Part shown: positions 37,289-49,002 of the stretch, in pieces
Layout of the letters: each line of letters starts with the position of its first letter
Position numbering within the stretch: the first letter of the stretch is position 1
Assembly (NCBI RefSeq): GCF_032118995.1
Contig: NC_092653.1
Span: 23,455,202 to 23,519,201 of the forward strand
Length of the DNA stretch: 64,000 nucleotides
Reading direction: 5' to 3'
DNA from: Asterias amurensis
Taxonomy: Eukaryota; Echinodermata; Asteroidea; Forcipulatida; Asteriidae
The notes under the pieces: model-generated
The model's database searches: none
The model's input: only the letters and a program-made list of their open reading frames with translations
Told to the model about the DNA's origin: nothing
Position numbers and translations under genes: made by a program

Positions 37289-37630
37289 CTGAATGATTGG
37301 AATTCCATACCGTAGCACGATGATGGTAGATAGTCTACTTCTTTCGAGTCCATTATCTAGTCTAATTCAAATGTTTGGCAAGGATTGGGCGGATCTCACA
37401 GCCCTCTCGTTTTGCTGCCATCAAGTCTTCTTGGCAGCACTCCCTCAAGGCTTGCCGACGTCCGTAGAAGGTGTGACATAGATTTGGGTAATGTGCCACA
37501 AACTCATTTGGTGTCATCAGCGTCAGTATATCCACGATTCTTCATGGTTGCCTTGCGTCGTCCCAACCTCTGTACCTTGGTGGTAGATGGGCCTTTATAT
37601 TTCTTGTCCTGGTTTATGATTGTTGACAAT
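37289..37630 (-). CDS. Candidate exon with small Cys-rich ORF, unidentified
   Basis: A - strand segment is bounded by acceptor CCTTTCCATTAG (before 37630) and donor CATTCAG/GTAGGT (after 37289). The first part reads DKKYKGPSTTKVQRLGRR, KATMKNRGYTDADDTK and hits TGA. One base away, an overlapping frame (37517-37362, 51 codons) reads MTPNEFVAHYPNLCHTF, YGRRQALRECCQEDLM, AAKREGCEIRPILAKHLN. The text runs on naturally across the overlap, so a one-base indel in an A-run near 37512 is likely: a recent pseudogene, an assembly error, or two separate frames. The four cysteines are spaced C-x12-C-C-x11-C, reminiscent of twin-Cys helical hairpin proteins. I do not recognise the family. The codons look protein-like (basic then helical, charged). 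Confidence 0.4.
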
Positions 37631-37639
37631 CTAATGGAA

Positions 37640-38690
37640 AGGAAATAGATGTTTATTCATGTGTTACTTTTGTAAAGAGTTAAATAGCAGTCTCAGTTTT
37701 GTTGTCACTCTTATGTTGTTGTTCTTTTCCCCAAATGTGCCTTTTTAGTAACTATTTAAAAAACTTACCCAAACAAAACAAAGTTTGAAGAAGGTATCTC
37801 ATCAGTCAAGTTCCTCAGGACTGCAGACATTTCAAGCTGTGGCGAAAATGTACTATCAGTCATTTCACGTTTCCTATTGGTCAAAGGATCAAGATCAGCG
37901 TAAGTAGTTCAGCGTTCAAAAACAGTCTCAACTTTCCAGTTTTAGTAAGTGCCAGCTGTGACAGATAAATCAGTTTTAACAAATAGCTGGGGGAAAGAAT
38001 GGACAAAATATCCACACAAAAACATGGAAACAAGAAAATATTTTGTTTCATCTGCCGATACTCTCCAAGAGCATTTTGAGGCATTAGGGATTAAAAAGGG
38101 TATGCCATGAACATTATATTGCAGTCATTATATAACATACTTACAAATCCTGACGACCTGAGAGGAGACAGATCTTCACAGGAGCCTTTAAAAAGACTGA
38201 CAAAAAACACGTGTAAGGCATGGGAACCACTGCAGTGTAATCTCCTTACCATTTTGTTTGCCCCTATATTTTTGAGTATAATCTGTAACTGTAACAACAT
38301 TGAAATTACATATAGTCAGCTCAGAGTGACATCAACTTTGTATCCAATGTTAAAAAGGACTTTAAAATCATTTCAATGAAGAATGAGTTTAGTTTCAGAC
38401 AAAAGGAAAGTGCATTTTGTAAATATAAAATGGCCTTGCCCTCCCAAAGACAACATGCCAGGACTGAAACTGCACTTCTGGACTAGTGCAGAAAAAAGGA
38501 ATTTTCCAGTTATATTTAAACACACAAATTCTTCATTTGTTTTTATAGTGATATGCTCCAGATAAAATATGTTGCCTTGTTGTCTGCGATGATGTGGGCT
38601 CCACAGAATGATACAATATGCACTCCTGCCTGCTCCATTTAGTTCCAAGACTGATATAAGATGCTATGTGTACCTATCAGGAATAACACT
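37640..38690. other. No gene seen
   Basis: AT-rich DNA between the Cys-rich exon candidate and the 60-bp minisatellite. Open frames of 90 codons or fewer exist on both strands, without motifs. Confidence 0.4.
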
Positions 38691-38729
38691 TGCCAACTGC
38701 TTCCTTGTTTCCTTTATCCATAAAAGCGA

Positions 38730-41700
38730 CTGACTCTACCGTTGTGGTTCACTTGTCGGTTCTGAATCAGCAGGTAGCTAATGGTATGGTGCTGTTCACC
38801 TACACGTATGTCGATCTGCTCTCGGATCTAGAGTGGCAGGCTTCTGGTGGTATGTCACTAGTAGCTGATGTCGGTTTGCTGTCGTTGCTTGAGTGGCAGT
38901 CCTCTGGTGGTATGTCAGTGGTAGCAATTGACGGTCTGCTGTCAGGACTCTGGTGGTATGTCACTGGTTGCCGATGTCGGTCCGTTATTGGTTCTTGAGC
39001 GGTTGCCGAACGTGGTCCACCGTGGATTCCTGAGCGGCAGGCCTCTGGTGGTAAGGGGCTATTTCCGATGTCTGTCCACTGCATTTTTTGAGCGGTCTCT
39101 GGTGGTATGTCAATGGATGCTGATGTTGGGACGCTGTCAGTTCTGTAGTGGCAGACCCCTGGTGATATTTCACATGTTGCCAATGTCTGTATGCTATCTT
39201 TTCTTGTGCGACATGACTCTGGTGGTATGTCACCGGTAGCAAATGACGGTCCGCTGTCCGCTTTTGGGAGGCAGGACTCTGGTGGTATGTCACTGGTTGC
39301 CGATGTCGGTCCATTATTGGTTCTTGAGCGGTTGCCGAACATGGTCAGCTGTGGATTCACAGGCAGCAGGCCTCTGGTGGCATGCTGCTGATTGCCGATG
39401 TCTGTTCTTGTTCAGCATTACTGTTTATGTTGATCCGCCATTGGTTCTTGAGCAGCAGGCCTCTGGTCGGTGGTATTTCACAAGTTGTCGCTGTCTGTCC
39501 GTTATCTTGTTTTGAGCTGCAGGCCTCTGTAGTAAGCGGCTGATTGCCGGTGTCAGTCTGTTGTCCGCTGATGTCTGTTCTTGAGCAGTAGGTCTCTGGT
39601 GGTATGTCACTGGTTGCCGATGATGGTCGGCAGTACTCTGGAGGTATGTCACTGGTTGCCAATGTTGTTCCACTGTCGGTTCTTGAGCGGCAGGATTCTG
39701 GTGGTATGTCACTGGTTACCGAAGATAGTCTGCTGTGGATTCTTAAGTGGCAGGCCTCTGGTGGTATGCGGCTGGTTGCCGATGTCTGTCTGCAGCCTTT
39801 TTTTGAGCAGTAGGCCTCTGGTGATTGCTAAAGTCCATCCACTGTCTGTTCTTGAGTGGCAGAACTCTGGTGGTATCTGACCATTGCCGATGTGAGTCCA
39901 CTGTCTTTTCTCGAGTGGTGTGCTCTGGGGGTATATTACTGGTTGTCGATGTCAGTCCACTGTCTTTTCTTGAGCGACAGGCCTCTGGGGGTAGGTCACT
40001 GGTTGCTGATGTCAGTCCACCGCTTTTCTCGAGCGACAGGCCTTTGGGGGTAGTTCACTGGTTGCTGATGCCTGTCGGCTGTCTTTTTGTTTAGAGTCAG
40101 GACTCTGTTAGTGTGTTACTGGTTGCTGATGTTGGTCCACTGTCTGTTCTTGAGCGGCAGGATTCTGGTGGTATGTCACTGGTTCCAGTTAATGGTCTGC
40201 TGTGGATTCTTAAGTGGCAGGCCTCTGGTGGTATGCGGCTGGTTGCCGATGTCTGTCTGCAGCCTTTTTTTGAGCAGTAGGCCTCTGGTGATTGCTAAAG
40301 TCCATCCACTGTCTGTTCTTGAGTGGCAGAACTCTGGTGGTATCTGACCATTGCCGATGTGAGTCCACTGTCTTTTCTCGAGTGGTGTGCTCTGGGGGTA
40401 TATTACTGGTTGTCGATGTCAGTCCACTGTCTTTTCTTGAGCGACAGGCCTCTGGGGGTAGGTCACTGGTTGCTGATGTCAGTCCACCGCTTTTCTCGAG
40501 CGACAGGCCTTTGGGGGTAGTTCACTGGTTGCTGATGCCTGTCGGCTGTCTTTTTGTTTAGAGTCAGGACTCTGTTAGTGTGTTACTGGTTGCTGATGTT
40601 GGTCCACTGTCTGTTCTTGAGCGGCAGGATTCTGGTGGTATGTCACTGGTTCCAGTTAATGGTCTGCTGTGGATTCTTGAGCAGCAGGCCTCTGGTGGTA
40701 TGCGGCTAATTGCAGATGTCAGTCCGATGTCTGTTGTTGTTCGGCATTACTCTGCTGGTATGTGACTGGTTGGTTATGTTGATTTGCCGTTGGTTCTTGA
40801 GCAGCAGGCCTCTGGTCGGTGGTATTTCACAAGTTGCCGCTGTCTGTCCAATATCTTTTTTTTGAGCTGCAGGCCTCTGGGGCATGCGTCTGATTGCCGG
40901 TGTCAGTCTGCTGTCCGCTGATGTCTGTTCTTGAGCAGTAGGTCTCTGGTGGTATGTCACTGGTTGCCGATGATGGTCGGCCATTGGTTCTTTAGTGGCA
41001 GGGCTCTGGAGGTTGTCACTGGTTGCCAATGTTGTTCCACTGTCGGTTCTTGAGCGGCAGGATTCTGGTGGTATGTCACTGGTTACCGAATATAGTCTGC
41101 TGTGGATTGTAAGCGGCAGGCCTCTGGTGGTATGCAGCTGGTTGCCGATGTCTGTTTGCAGCCTTTTTTGAGCAGTAGGCCTCTGGTGATGTGTCAATGG
41201 ATACTGATGTCCCTCTGCTGGGATTTTTGAGCAGCATGACTCTGGTGGTATGTGGCTGGTTGCTGATGTGTGTCCGCTGCCTTTTTTGAGTGGTAGGCCT
41301 CTCGCTAGTGGTTTGTCACTGGTTGCCAATAAATGGTCCACTGTGTATTCTTGAATCTGGGCGTCTGGTGGTATGCGGCTGGTTGTCGATGTCTGTCTGC
41401 AGCCTTTTTTTTTGAGCGGTAGGCCTCCGGTGATTGCTAAAGTCCATCCGCTGTCTGTTCTTGAGTGGCAGAACTGTGGTGGTATCTGACAATTGCCGAT
41501 GTGAGTCCACTGTCTTCTCGAGTGGTGTGCTCTGGGGGTATATTACTGGTTGTCGGTGTCAGTCCACTGTCTTTTCTCGAGCTAAAGGCCTCGGGGGGTA
41601 GTTCACTGGTTGCTGATGTCAGTCCACTGTCTTTTCTCGAGCGACAGGCCTCTGGGGGTAGTTCACTGGTTGCTGATGCCTGTATGCTGTCTTTTTGTAA

Positions 41701-43260
41701 TGAGTCAGGACTCTGGTAGTGTGTCACTGGTTGCCGATGTTGGTCCGCTGTCTGTTCTTGAGTGGCAGCACTCTAGTGGTATGCAGCTGATTGCCGGTGT
41801 TGGTCAGCTGTAAGTTCTTGAGCAGCAGTACTCTGGTGGTGTGTCACTGGTTGTCGATGTTGGTCTTCTGTCCGTTCTTGAGCAGGAGGACTCTGGTTGT
41901 GTATCACTGTTTGCTGATGTTGGTCTGCTGTCCGTTCTTGAGCAGCAGGTCTCTGTTGGTATTTCACAAGTTGCAGATGTCTGTCCACTCTTTTTTTTAA
42001 CAGCAGGCCTCTGGTGGTATACAGCTGGTTGCCTATGTCGGTCTGCTGTCTGTTCTTTAGCAGTAGGCCTCTGGTGGTATGTCACTGGTTGCTAATGATC
42101 CATTGTCGGTTCTTGAGCAGTAGGCCTTTGGTGGTTTGTCACAGCTGCCAATGTCCGTCTGCTGTTGGTCTTGAGCGGCAGGCCTCTGGGGGTTTGTCAC
42201 AGTTGCCAATGTCCGTCTGCTGTCGGTCTTGAGTGGCAGGCCTCGTGGTATGCGACAGTTGCCGATGTCAGTCCACTGTCTTTTCTCGAGCGGCAGGACT
42301 CTGGTGGTATGTCACAAGTTGCCGATGCCAAGTTGGCCACTTGTTTTTGCCTGGCAGGACTCTGGTGATGTGTCACTTTTTGCTGATGTTGGTTCGCTGT
42401 CTGTTCTTGAGCGGCAGGGCTCTTGTGGTATGCAACAGACTGCCGATGTCGGTCCGCTGTCTGTTCTTGTGCAGCATGACTCTCAGGTATGTTGCTGATG
42501 TCGATCTGCTGTCAGTTTTTGAGCGGTAGGCCTCTGGTGGTATTTCACAAGTTGCCGATGTCTGTTCGCTATCTTTTCTTGAGCAGCAGAGCTCAAGGGG
42601 TATGCATTTGAATGTCGATGTCGGTCGGCTGTCCGCTGATGTCTGTTCTTGAGCAGTAGGGGTCTGGTGGTATGTAACAAGTTGCCAATGTCAGTCCGCT
42701 GTCTGTTCTTGTGCCGCATGACTCTGTATGTCAGTGGTTGCTAATGCCGATCCACTGTCGGTTCTTGGGCGGTAGGAATCTGGTTGTATTTAACATGCCG
42801 ATGTCTGTCCGCTATCTTTTCTTGAGCGGCAGCTGATTGCTGATGTCGCTCTGCTGTCTGCTGAGGTCTGTTGTTGAGCAGTAAGCCCCTGGAGGTATGT
42901 TACTGATTGCTGATGTCGGTCCGCTGTCAGTTCTTGAGCGGCAGGCAACTGGCGTTATGCAACCTTTGCCGATGTCAGTCTGCTGTCCGCTGATGTCTGT
43001 TCTCGAGCAGCAGGCCTCTTGTGGTATGTAACAAGTTGCCGATGTCTGTCCACTGTCTTCTTGAGCAGTAGGCCTCTGGTGTGTCACTGGTTGATGATGT
43101 CGGTTTGCTGTCTGTTCTTGAGTGGGATGACTCTGTTGACTGGTTGCCGATGTAGGTCTGCTGTAGGTTCTTGAGCAGTAAGCCTCTGGTGGTATGCGGT
43201 TGGTCACCAATGTTCGATCCACTGTCGGTTCTTGAGCGGGAGTTCTATGGACCATGCTAT
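38730..43260. repeat. 60-bp minisatellite, about 75 degenerate copies over 4.5 kb
   Basis: The unit is approximately GGTTGCCGATGTCGGTCCGC, TGTCTGTTCTTGAGCGGCAG, GCCTCTGGTGGTATGTCACT. The copies are degenerate and often lose or gain a few bases. Because 60 is a multiple of three, several frames stay open for long distances. On the - strand the text has a 20-residue period (SATSDIPPEACRSRTDSGPT) over 186 codons at 38800-39360 and 211 codons at 40706-41341. Frameshifts and stops separate these stretches. There is no splice or promoter evidence, so I treat it as a minisatellite and not a gene. Confidence 0.9.
39729..40662. repeat. Apparently perfect 467-bp tandem duplication inside the minisatellite
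   Basis: The segment from CTGCTGTGGATTCTTAAGTG at about 39729 is repeated 467 bp later at about 40196. The 89-codon frames at 39825-40094 and 40292-40561 are identical. No difference was visible by eye across the copies, which marks a very recent duplication of about eight 60-bp units. A diverged relative lies around 41400-41700. Confidence 0.85.
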
Positions 43261-43930
43261 TTGGCTGGTTGGGGATGTTGATCCACTGTGTGTTCTCATG
43301 AGCAATGAAGTATACAGGTGGCAGACATCCATTGCACGGCCTCTACATTTCGTCTTCCTGCAGCACTTTTTCTTTGCTTCACAGTTGAGTCTGACACCTT
43401 TTCTCAGAAGGTGTCTAAAATCAGGGCAAAAATATTTGCACTACTGCATCGCTTTCATAGAGAATATGTGCGGAACAACTCCATTCTCCAGTTGTGTCCA
43501 ATGTGGTGATAGAGAGGGAAGTGCTCTGCAATGTTTCCAATCATGACAGAAGCTCTCTATGTTTTTCAGTGCTTTGTGTTAACTGGCGTGTACCTTTCAG
43601 CGAACCATCGTTGATCACCAAGCAAAATTTTTACCAGTTAGGCTTATGTTGACGTTTAATAACAGTCTTGGGAAAAAATGCCAAGGTTCATCTAGGTGCA
43701 GGTTGCAATTTGTCACAGTGGTTTAGATTCTACTCCAAACCTAGTACACCAAATTAGAGTGTAGACTATATCTACATGCTTCACTGCCTGTTCATTAAGA
43801 TTAAACTTTAACCGAATGTGCAGTTAAATACATCATAACAATTGGGAAGTACATAATATCAGTTCAGATAACCAAAAGGAAAGAATGAAATAAATAAAAT
43901 TGTATTTTTTACAAATATGAAGAAAAACAA
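43260..43930. other. No gene seen
   Basis: Spacer between two tandem arrays. The 104-codon frame at 43232-43546 begins inside the minisatellite and has no motif. Confidence 0.4.
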
Positions 43931-43949
43931 ACATATTTATTAGATGTGT

Positions 43950-44830
43950 GTGTTGACAAACAAAAAGGCCCCACTGAGATTAGTCTCATTCTTGAGAAAT
44001 TGTTTCGACAATCTTTCTTTTGTTTTAGCCACAATGACCTGTACATTTCCAAAAACAGTAGGTTTTTGGAGGATCCAAAGACCTGTCCACAAAGTTTGGC
44101 GCAGATACGCCAAGTCCCCAAGAATTACTGCCTGGACATTTATTTTATAGCCATAATGAACTTAATATTTAACTGAGGCAGTTGAAAAAAATAGGCTTCT
44201 CCCTAGATCACCAATCCACAAACCAAGTTTGGAGTTCATATGCCATGTCCTTTTTGAGTTATTGTTCAGACAACATTTCTTTTGTTTTAGCCAAAATTAC
44301 ATTAATAATTTTTGATCTTAGGGGTCCAAAAACAATAGGCTTCTGGGGGATCCCAAGACCAATCTACAAATAAAGTTTGGAGTTCATATGCCATGTCCTT
44401 TTTGAGTTATTGTTCGGACAACATTTCTTTTGTTTTAGCCAAAATTACATTAATAATATTGAACTTAGGGGTCCAAAAACAATAGGCTTCTGGGGGATCT
44501 CAAGACCAATCCACAAATCGAATTTGAAGTTGATATGCCGAGTCCTTTTTGAGTTAATGCCCGAACAACATTTGAATTGTTTTAGCCAAAATGACCGTGA
44601 TATTTAACTGAAGGGTCCAAAACAATTTAGGCTTCAGTGGGATCGCTAGACCACCAATCCCAAAAATCAAGTTTGACGATGATATGCCAAGTCCTTTTGA
44701 AGTTATTGCTCGGACAACGTAGCTACTGTTTTAGCAAAAATTACCTTAATGTTTTATTGAGGGGTCCAAAAACACTAGGCTTCTGGGGATCCCTAGACCA
44801 ATCCAGCTCCGAAAAGCACAGCCGACAACC
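43950..44830. repeat. 148-bp tandem repeat, about 5-6 copies
   Basis: TTGTTTTAGCCAAAATTACA or a close variant recurs near 44285, 44433, 44580 and 44728, with a diverged first copy near 44025. Each unit also has GGGGTCCAAAAACAATAGGC and GATATGCCAAGTCCTTTT. The 60-88 codon frames are products of the repeat. Confidence 0.85.
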
Positions 44831-44899
44831 ACACAGAAGGACAAGGCAAACCCTTAAGCCCCCTCAACTTACTTCGAAGCAGGGCATAAAAAGGACTAA

Positions 44900-45940
44900 A
44901 TAATTATAAAAGTTGTATTCCTACGAATATAATAAAAACCATATTTCATTTCAAGTTAGATAACACAACAGAGTAGTTTATAAATTTTGTACAAGTACAA
45001 GTTCACTTACCCCAAGCACGAGTTCTCTCACAGAGTATTGTTTCAACATTTTGAAGGCTGCTCCGGTGCTAAACAGATCAGGTTTTCACTGTGTTTTTCT
45101 CATGCAGTTCAAATGTGAGATCATGAAAGAAATGAAAACAAACACAAAGGACTGTTATATTGGGTATGCCTTGACTCTTACAACATGCTCAGTACAGATG
45201 CTTGCAGTACTTTACAAAATCCTTCCAAAACAAGACATAGGACAAGCACATTACTTTGTGTTTAACATACTTGATCAACTAGCAAACATTATTTTCATTT
45301 GTTGGGAATACTAATAAGCTATTCACAAGTTCATACAACCACATGTGTTAACCTTAAGTGTACAGATTTATGAATAAAATGGTAGGCCCCGGCCACAGAT
45401 GCCCCACTAGGTAGAACACCATTTGTTTTATCTCTGCATGTGATTAAATTGTATTGGTACTTTTTACAACAAAATAATAATAATTGGTACTCAAACTTTA
45501 TAGGCTAATCCTGCCACGACTTTTTTTGTTATGATATATAGCAATATAACTTTTCATATCCTGCCACCACTTTTGCATTTGCACAATTTTTTTACAAAAA
45601 GGGATTTCTCATTAGTGAGGTTATAATTATCTTATGAAAAATGGTGGCGTAATACGGAAACTTTCAAGACGAACTGGCAGTGAAACAATTGAAGTAAATA
45701 GAAAAGAATGCTCGCAGTCATGTGCGCCAGTAATGCAATATGACGACCGTTTGAGGGCGTATGCAGCAGCACCAAACTGTGGCAATTTACCAATTATTTT
45801 AGACCACAATTTCTCGGATAAATACAGCACGTTGGTCTTGAAATACGTAGCCTTCACAATCTCCATGAATGGAACAACCTGCCTTTGCTCCGAAATATGC
45901 ACTTTAACAGAAACAAGCATGAGAAAATACAAGAGCAAAT
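44900..45940. other. No confident gene; one weak - strand exon candidate
   Basis: A - strand segment 45068-45011 has acceptor GATCTGTTTAG and a good donor GGG/GTAAGT and can read MLKQYSVRELVLG. It could belong to the transcript starting near 46000, but the evidence is thin. The open frames of 103 codons (- strand) and 160 codons (+ strand) at 45627-46116 overlap the divergent promoter and look accidental. Confidence 0.25.
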
Positions 45941-45944
45941 TTAC

Positions 45945-46125
45945 CTTCCGAGCCCCGCGAAATTCGAGTCCTCAGCCGGTTGCCATGTTGGATATTAAGA
46001 AAACAACAAGGCGCAGGCGCGCGCGCCCGGTTAACTTATTTGCATACCTACATTATTTTCTAGACATGAAAAACGGGCGCTCTGTCACTTCCTGTTCACG
46101 TGCGATTGCTTTATAAAAGGCAATT
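45945..46125. promoter_or_regulatory. Divergent promoter region upstream of SELENOM
   Basis: A local GC/CpG-rich island (GGCGCAGGCGCGCGCGCCCG, 46009-46028) contrasts with the AT-rich surroundings. Toward the + strand there is an ETS-like site and E-box (CACTTCCTGTTCACGTG, 46087-46103) followed by a TATA-like TTTATAAAAGG at 46110-46120, predicting initiation near 46145. Toward the - strand, a YY1-like CAACATGGCAAC (about 45980-45991) precedes a good splice donor GGAAG/GTAAAT with exon end at 45945. That is the usual look of a non-coding first exon. The promoter is therefore probably bidirectional; the - strand gene is not identified. Confidence 0.5.
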
Positions 46126-46393
46126 ATATGAAGAGTCCGTTGAAAAACAGTTGATTTTGTCCGCATTCAGCGCAACGTTTGATTACAAAAATGTATTTAA
46201 TTTTAGTAATAAATCCCCACAACACGGCCCCTCACTCACAAAGCTTTCACTTTTTCGTCAATAGAGGGCGTGCACACTGCGACGTGTACATCTTGTGCTA
46301 TCAAAACATTACATTTTATACAGCACTTGTCGAGACGTAAACAGGTGTACATTCACTGGGTGTTAAAAACAAGGTGTTTTTTATGAGCAAAAG

Positions 46394-49002
46394 ATGGCCA
46401 AATTAGTTCTTTTGGCATTCCTTGGCCTCTGTGCCTCGGTGATTGTTGCAGAGGAAGCAGGAACAGATGGTGCTCGTTCAGAGGAGAGGTTGGTGTATTC
46501 AGCTCGTGTAGAGGTATGTACGTATAAATTGTCGTTTTGTGGTCTCAAAATTCAGTGTCCCTTTGTTGTTGTCTAGACATGTGCTGCACCCGCCCCACTT
46601 GATTGCTCAATTCCTGCCATTGGCAATGCATACATGGTTTGTTTGTGGGCCGTGATATACAAAATGATTGATAACCTTTATTTCTAGAAACTGCTCGGGG
46701 AGCCTTATATAGTTTCATACCTTAGAACCCAACAATAAACTGCGATGTTTCATGGCCAGAAGTTAATTGTCAGATTTGAACATGGATAGGATCAGGTTCT
46801 ACCTCCATTTACATGATTTGAACCTGTTGAGTGTTGCTTACTTGCTTGGGTATTTGTGTTTATAATCATTTAGAGTTTAGTACAAAAAGTTCTCAGAAAA
46901 CCCTGGAGACTAGAATGACACAAAGCAAATTTTAATTGTTTAATTAGAAACTTCGTGGGATGTGGCGGGGGGGGGGGGGGGGGGGGGGTGAGTAATAATG
47001 TAATACTATGATAATTACCTTCATTCTGTTCAGATCTGCAACAGCCATTTGTGGTTTAGAGAAGTGCTCAGTCCAGTATAAAAGCCATGGATTCCAACTT
47101 GACCATGAACTTTATTTAGGGAGGTTGGGCGGGGGAGGTTGGGCGCGGGAGGTTGGGCGCGGGAGGTTGGACGCGGGAGGTTGGGCGGGTATACATGGGT
47201 GTGGCTCAGTGCAAGATCATCAAAGAGACATGCAGGGTTGGGCTGCATGGAATGGAGGGGATGATAACAGAACAGTTTCTTGTGAAATCACATTATAATT
47301 TAACGTTTTTTTAAAGAAGTTTCCTCTCTTCTTTCTTTCTGCAGAGCTGCAGTGGATGACAGCTGAACCGAATGCCTGAAGTCAAGGCATTTGTAACCAG
47401 TGATCTGCCCCTGTAGTATCCTTTGAAGATGGAATCATTATAACCCAACAGTGCTTCTAGAAATATAAAATACTGTTCATTAAGGAATAAACTAAAACTC
47501 TGTAAGAGTGTTGTCTATAGTTGTCTGCACACTACATGTACTTACAAACTTGGATTGCAGTCAAGACTCAAGACCACTATTTACGTGGTATACTCTTAGT
47601 AGGCTACTGGGCAGAAGCAGGGTCATCAACCAAATTAGCCTGATAGCCAACCTTTCACTCCAAGAATTGTCTCTCATGGGAACCCTTTATTTTGTATTGC
47701 TACTTCTATTGTCAGTGTAACATCTGGTTCTGTGGTAGTCAGCAATTCATTCTAGTATCTTTTCCCTGCCAAAAATCTTCATTACCTATTACTATGCACT
47801 CATAGCCTGGTGATGGTCTGCAATTACTCGCAGCATAAAGACAAAAGGCTTACATGTTGTGCCTTTTTTCTCTTCATCACAATACAGATTTGTGTCACTG
47901 AAATTGACCACATGTTACAGTTACCATATGGCATGGATTACCATTGACCCTGAAGCTACATAATCAATGTTGGCATTTCAAATCTATAGAAATTGTTTTA
48001 AATTGTTTTCACACCAAAAAACTGATGGCACAAATTCAGTTGGTACAATCATTCTTGGAAGTCATGCGTAACATTTTTTGGTAACCTTGGGTTGGTTTTT
48101 CTTACAAATCACATGTAGGAAACAAAACCGTGCACTCAACAATGAGGAGACTTCCATCTGTCCTTGCATTACACGTAGTGCACAGATGCCTGATTTTCTC
48201 TACCCGAGCCATCCTATGATGACCTTGTCTGTAATATGACGCAACTTTATTTTGAGCGATTGCGCAGAAGTGGACAGGCCAACTGATCTGGTAATATGCA
48301 TAATCTAATTACAACTGTTACAAATTACATTACAAAATGTAAACAGGTTTCTCTCATCTGGGTCACTGTAATGTGTCTTTTGTGTTAAGCGCAGAGCAGT
48401 CTAGAAAAACACCTGTTGATTAACAACAATTATTAGTGGACCAGTAAATTGTGTGATGTGTAATTCAATTTCCTTGACTACATGTTTTCCCTCAGCCATA
48501 ATGTTGCCTTCAAACATATTTCAGGAGCGGATCCGGATTTACTTTTGCTTGACAAAGATGGCTTCAGAATAGAGGTGAGACAACTTTATGGGCAAAACTG
48601 ACCAACCTTAAAAAGAATGTGTGAACGATTTTCTTTTATGAGCAGTTTCTTTTCTTGCGTTTCAGCATTGTGATTTAACTAATTTGTAGTGAAATCAAAT
48701 ATGCCTCGTTGAAAACAGCTTTTCAAACAACCTAAAATATTTATGCTTGTCTCATTTTTAAGTTACTCTTAAAGCTACATTTTTGCTGTCTGTTTAATGG
48801 TGTTCCTTCTTTTTGTCTGCAGTCTATTCCACTAAAAGGTAAAAAGCGAACCGAAATCAACACACTTCTTGGTGACTTGGGTTTCTACCGCAAAAACTCT
48901 AAAGATGAGGAGGTCCCTGAACAATTCCGAGAAGGTCCCTACACTCCTGTAACCGAAACAACTGAAGAGCCACAACAAGAAGAGGAAAAGGATGAGCTTT
49001 AA
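46394..49002 (+). CDS. SELENOM: Selenoprotein M
   Basis: An ER-lumenal thioredoxin-fold oxidoreductase. Exons: 46394-46513 (phase 0), 47345-47415, 48496-48574 and 48823-49002, giving 149 residues. Residues 1-19 (MAKLVLLAFLGLCASVIVA) form a signal peptide. Exon 2 encodes SCSG-Sec-QLNRMPEV: the CxxU redox motif is Cys42-Ser-Gly-Sec45, with Sec encoded by TGA at 47357-47359. Vertebrate SELENOM has CGGU at this place. KAFVTSDLPLYHN, ISGADPDLLLLD and EINTLLGDLGFYRK are family hallmarks. The protein ends in KDEL, a canonical ER-retention signal, after an acidic Glu/Gln tail. If the TGA were not recoded, translation would stop after 44 residues. The start is the first Met giving a signal peptide. 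The intron 2 donor is weak (TA/GTATCC), but phase and homology fit. Known family roles are redox and calcium homeostasis in the ER. Confidence 0.95.
46967..47190 (+). repeat. Poly-G run and 15-bp G-rich minisatellite in SELENOM intron 1
   Basis: A 22-base G run (46967-46988) is followed by about five copies of GGAGGTTGGGCGCGG at 47119-47190. Both could form G-quadruplexes on the sense strand, in DNA and in pre-mRNA. The 96-codon frame across it is a by-product of the repeat. Confidence 0.75.

Noticed and set aside
38800..41341. Long - strand open frames of 186 and 211 codons as real genes
   Set aside because: They lie wholly inside the 60-bp minisatellite, their openness follows from a unit length divisible by three, and neighbouring copies break the frame. 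No promoter or splice evidence.
45634..46116. 160-codon + strand ORF upstream of SELENOM
   Set aside because: It has no recognisable motif, overlaps the CpG-rich divergent promoter and the opposite 103-codon frame, and lies upstream of the TATA-like box.
47008..47298. 96-codon Gly-rich ORF in SELENOM intron 1
   Set aside because: It is a translation of the GGAGGTTGGGCGCGG minisatellite inside an intron.
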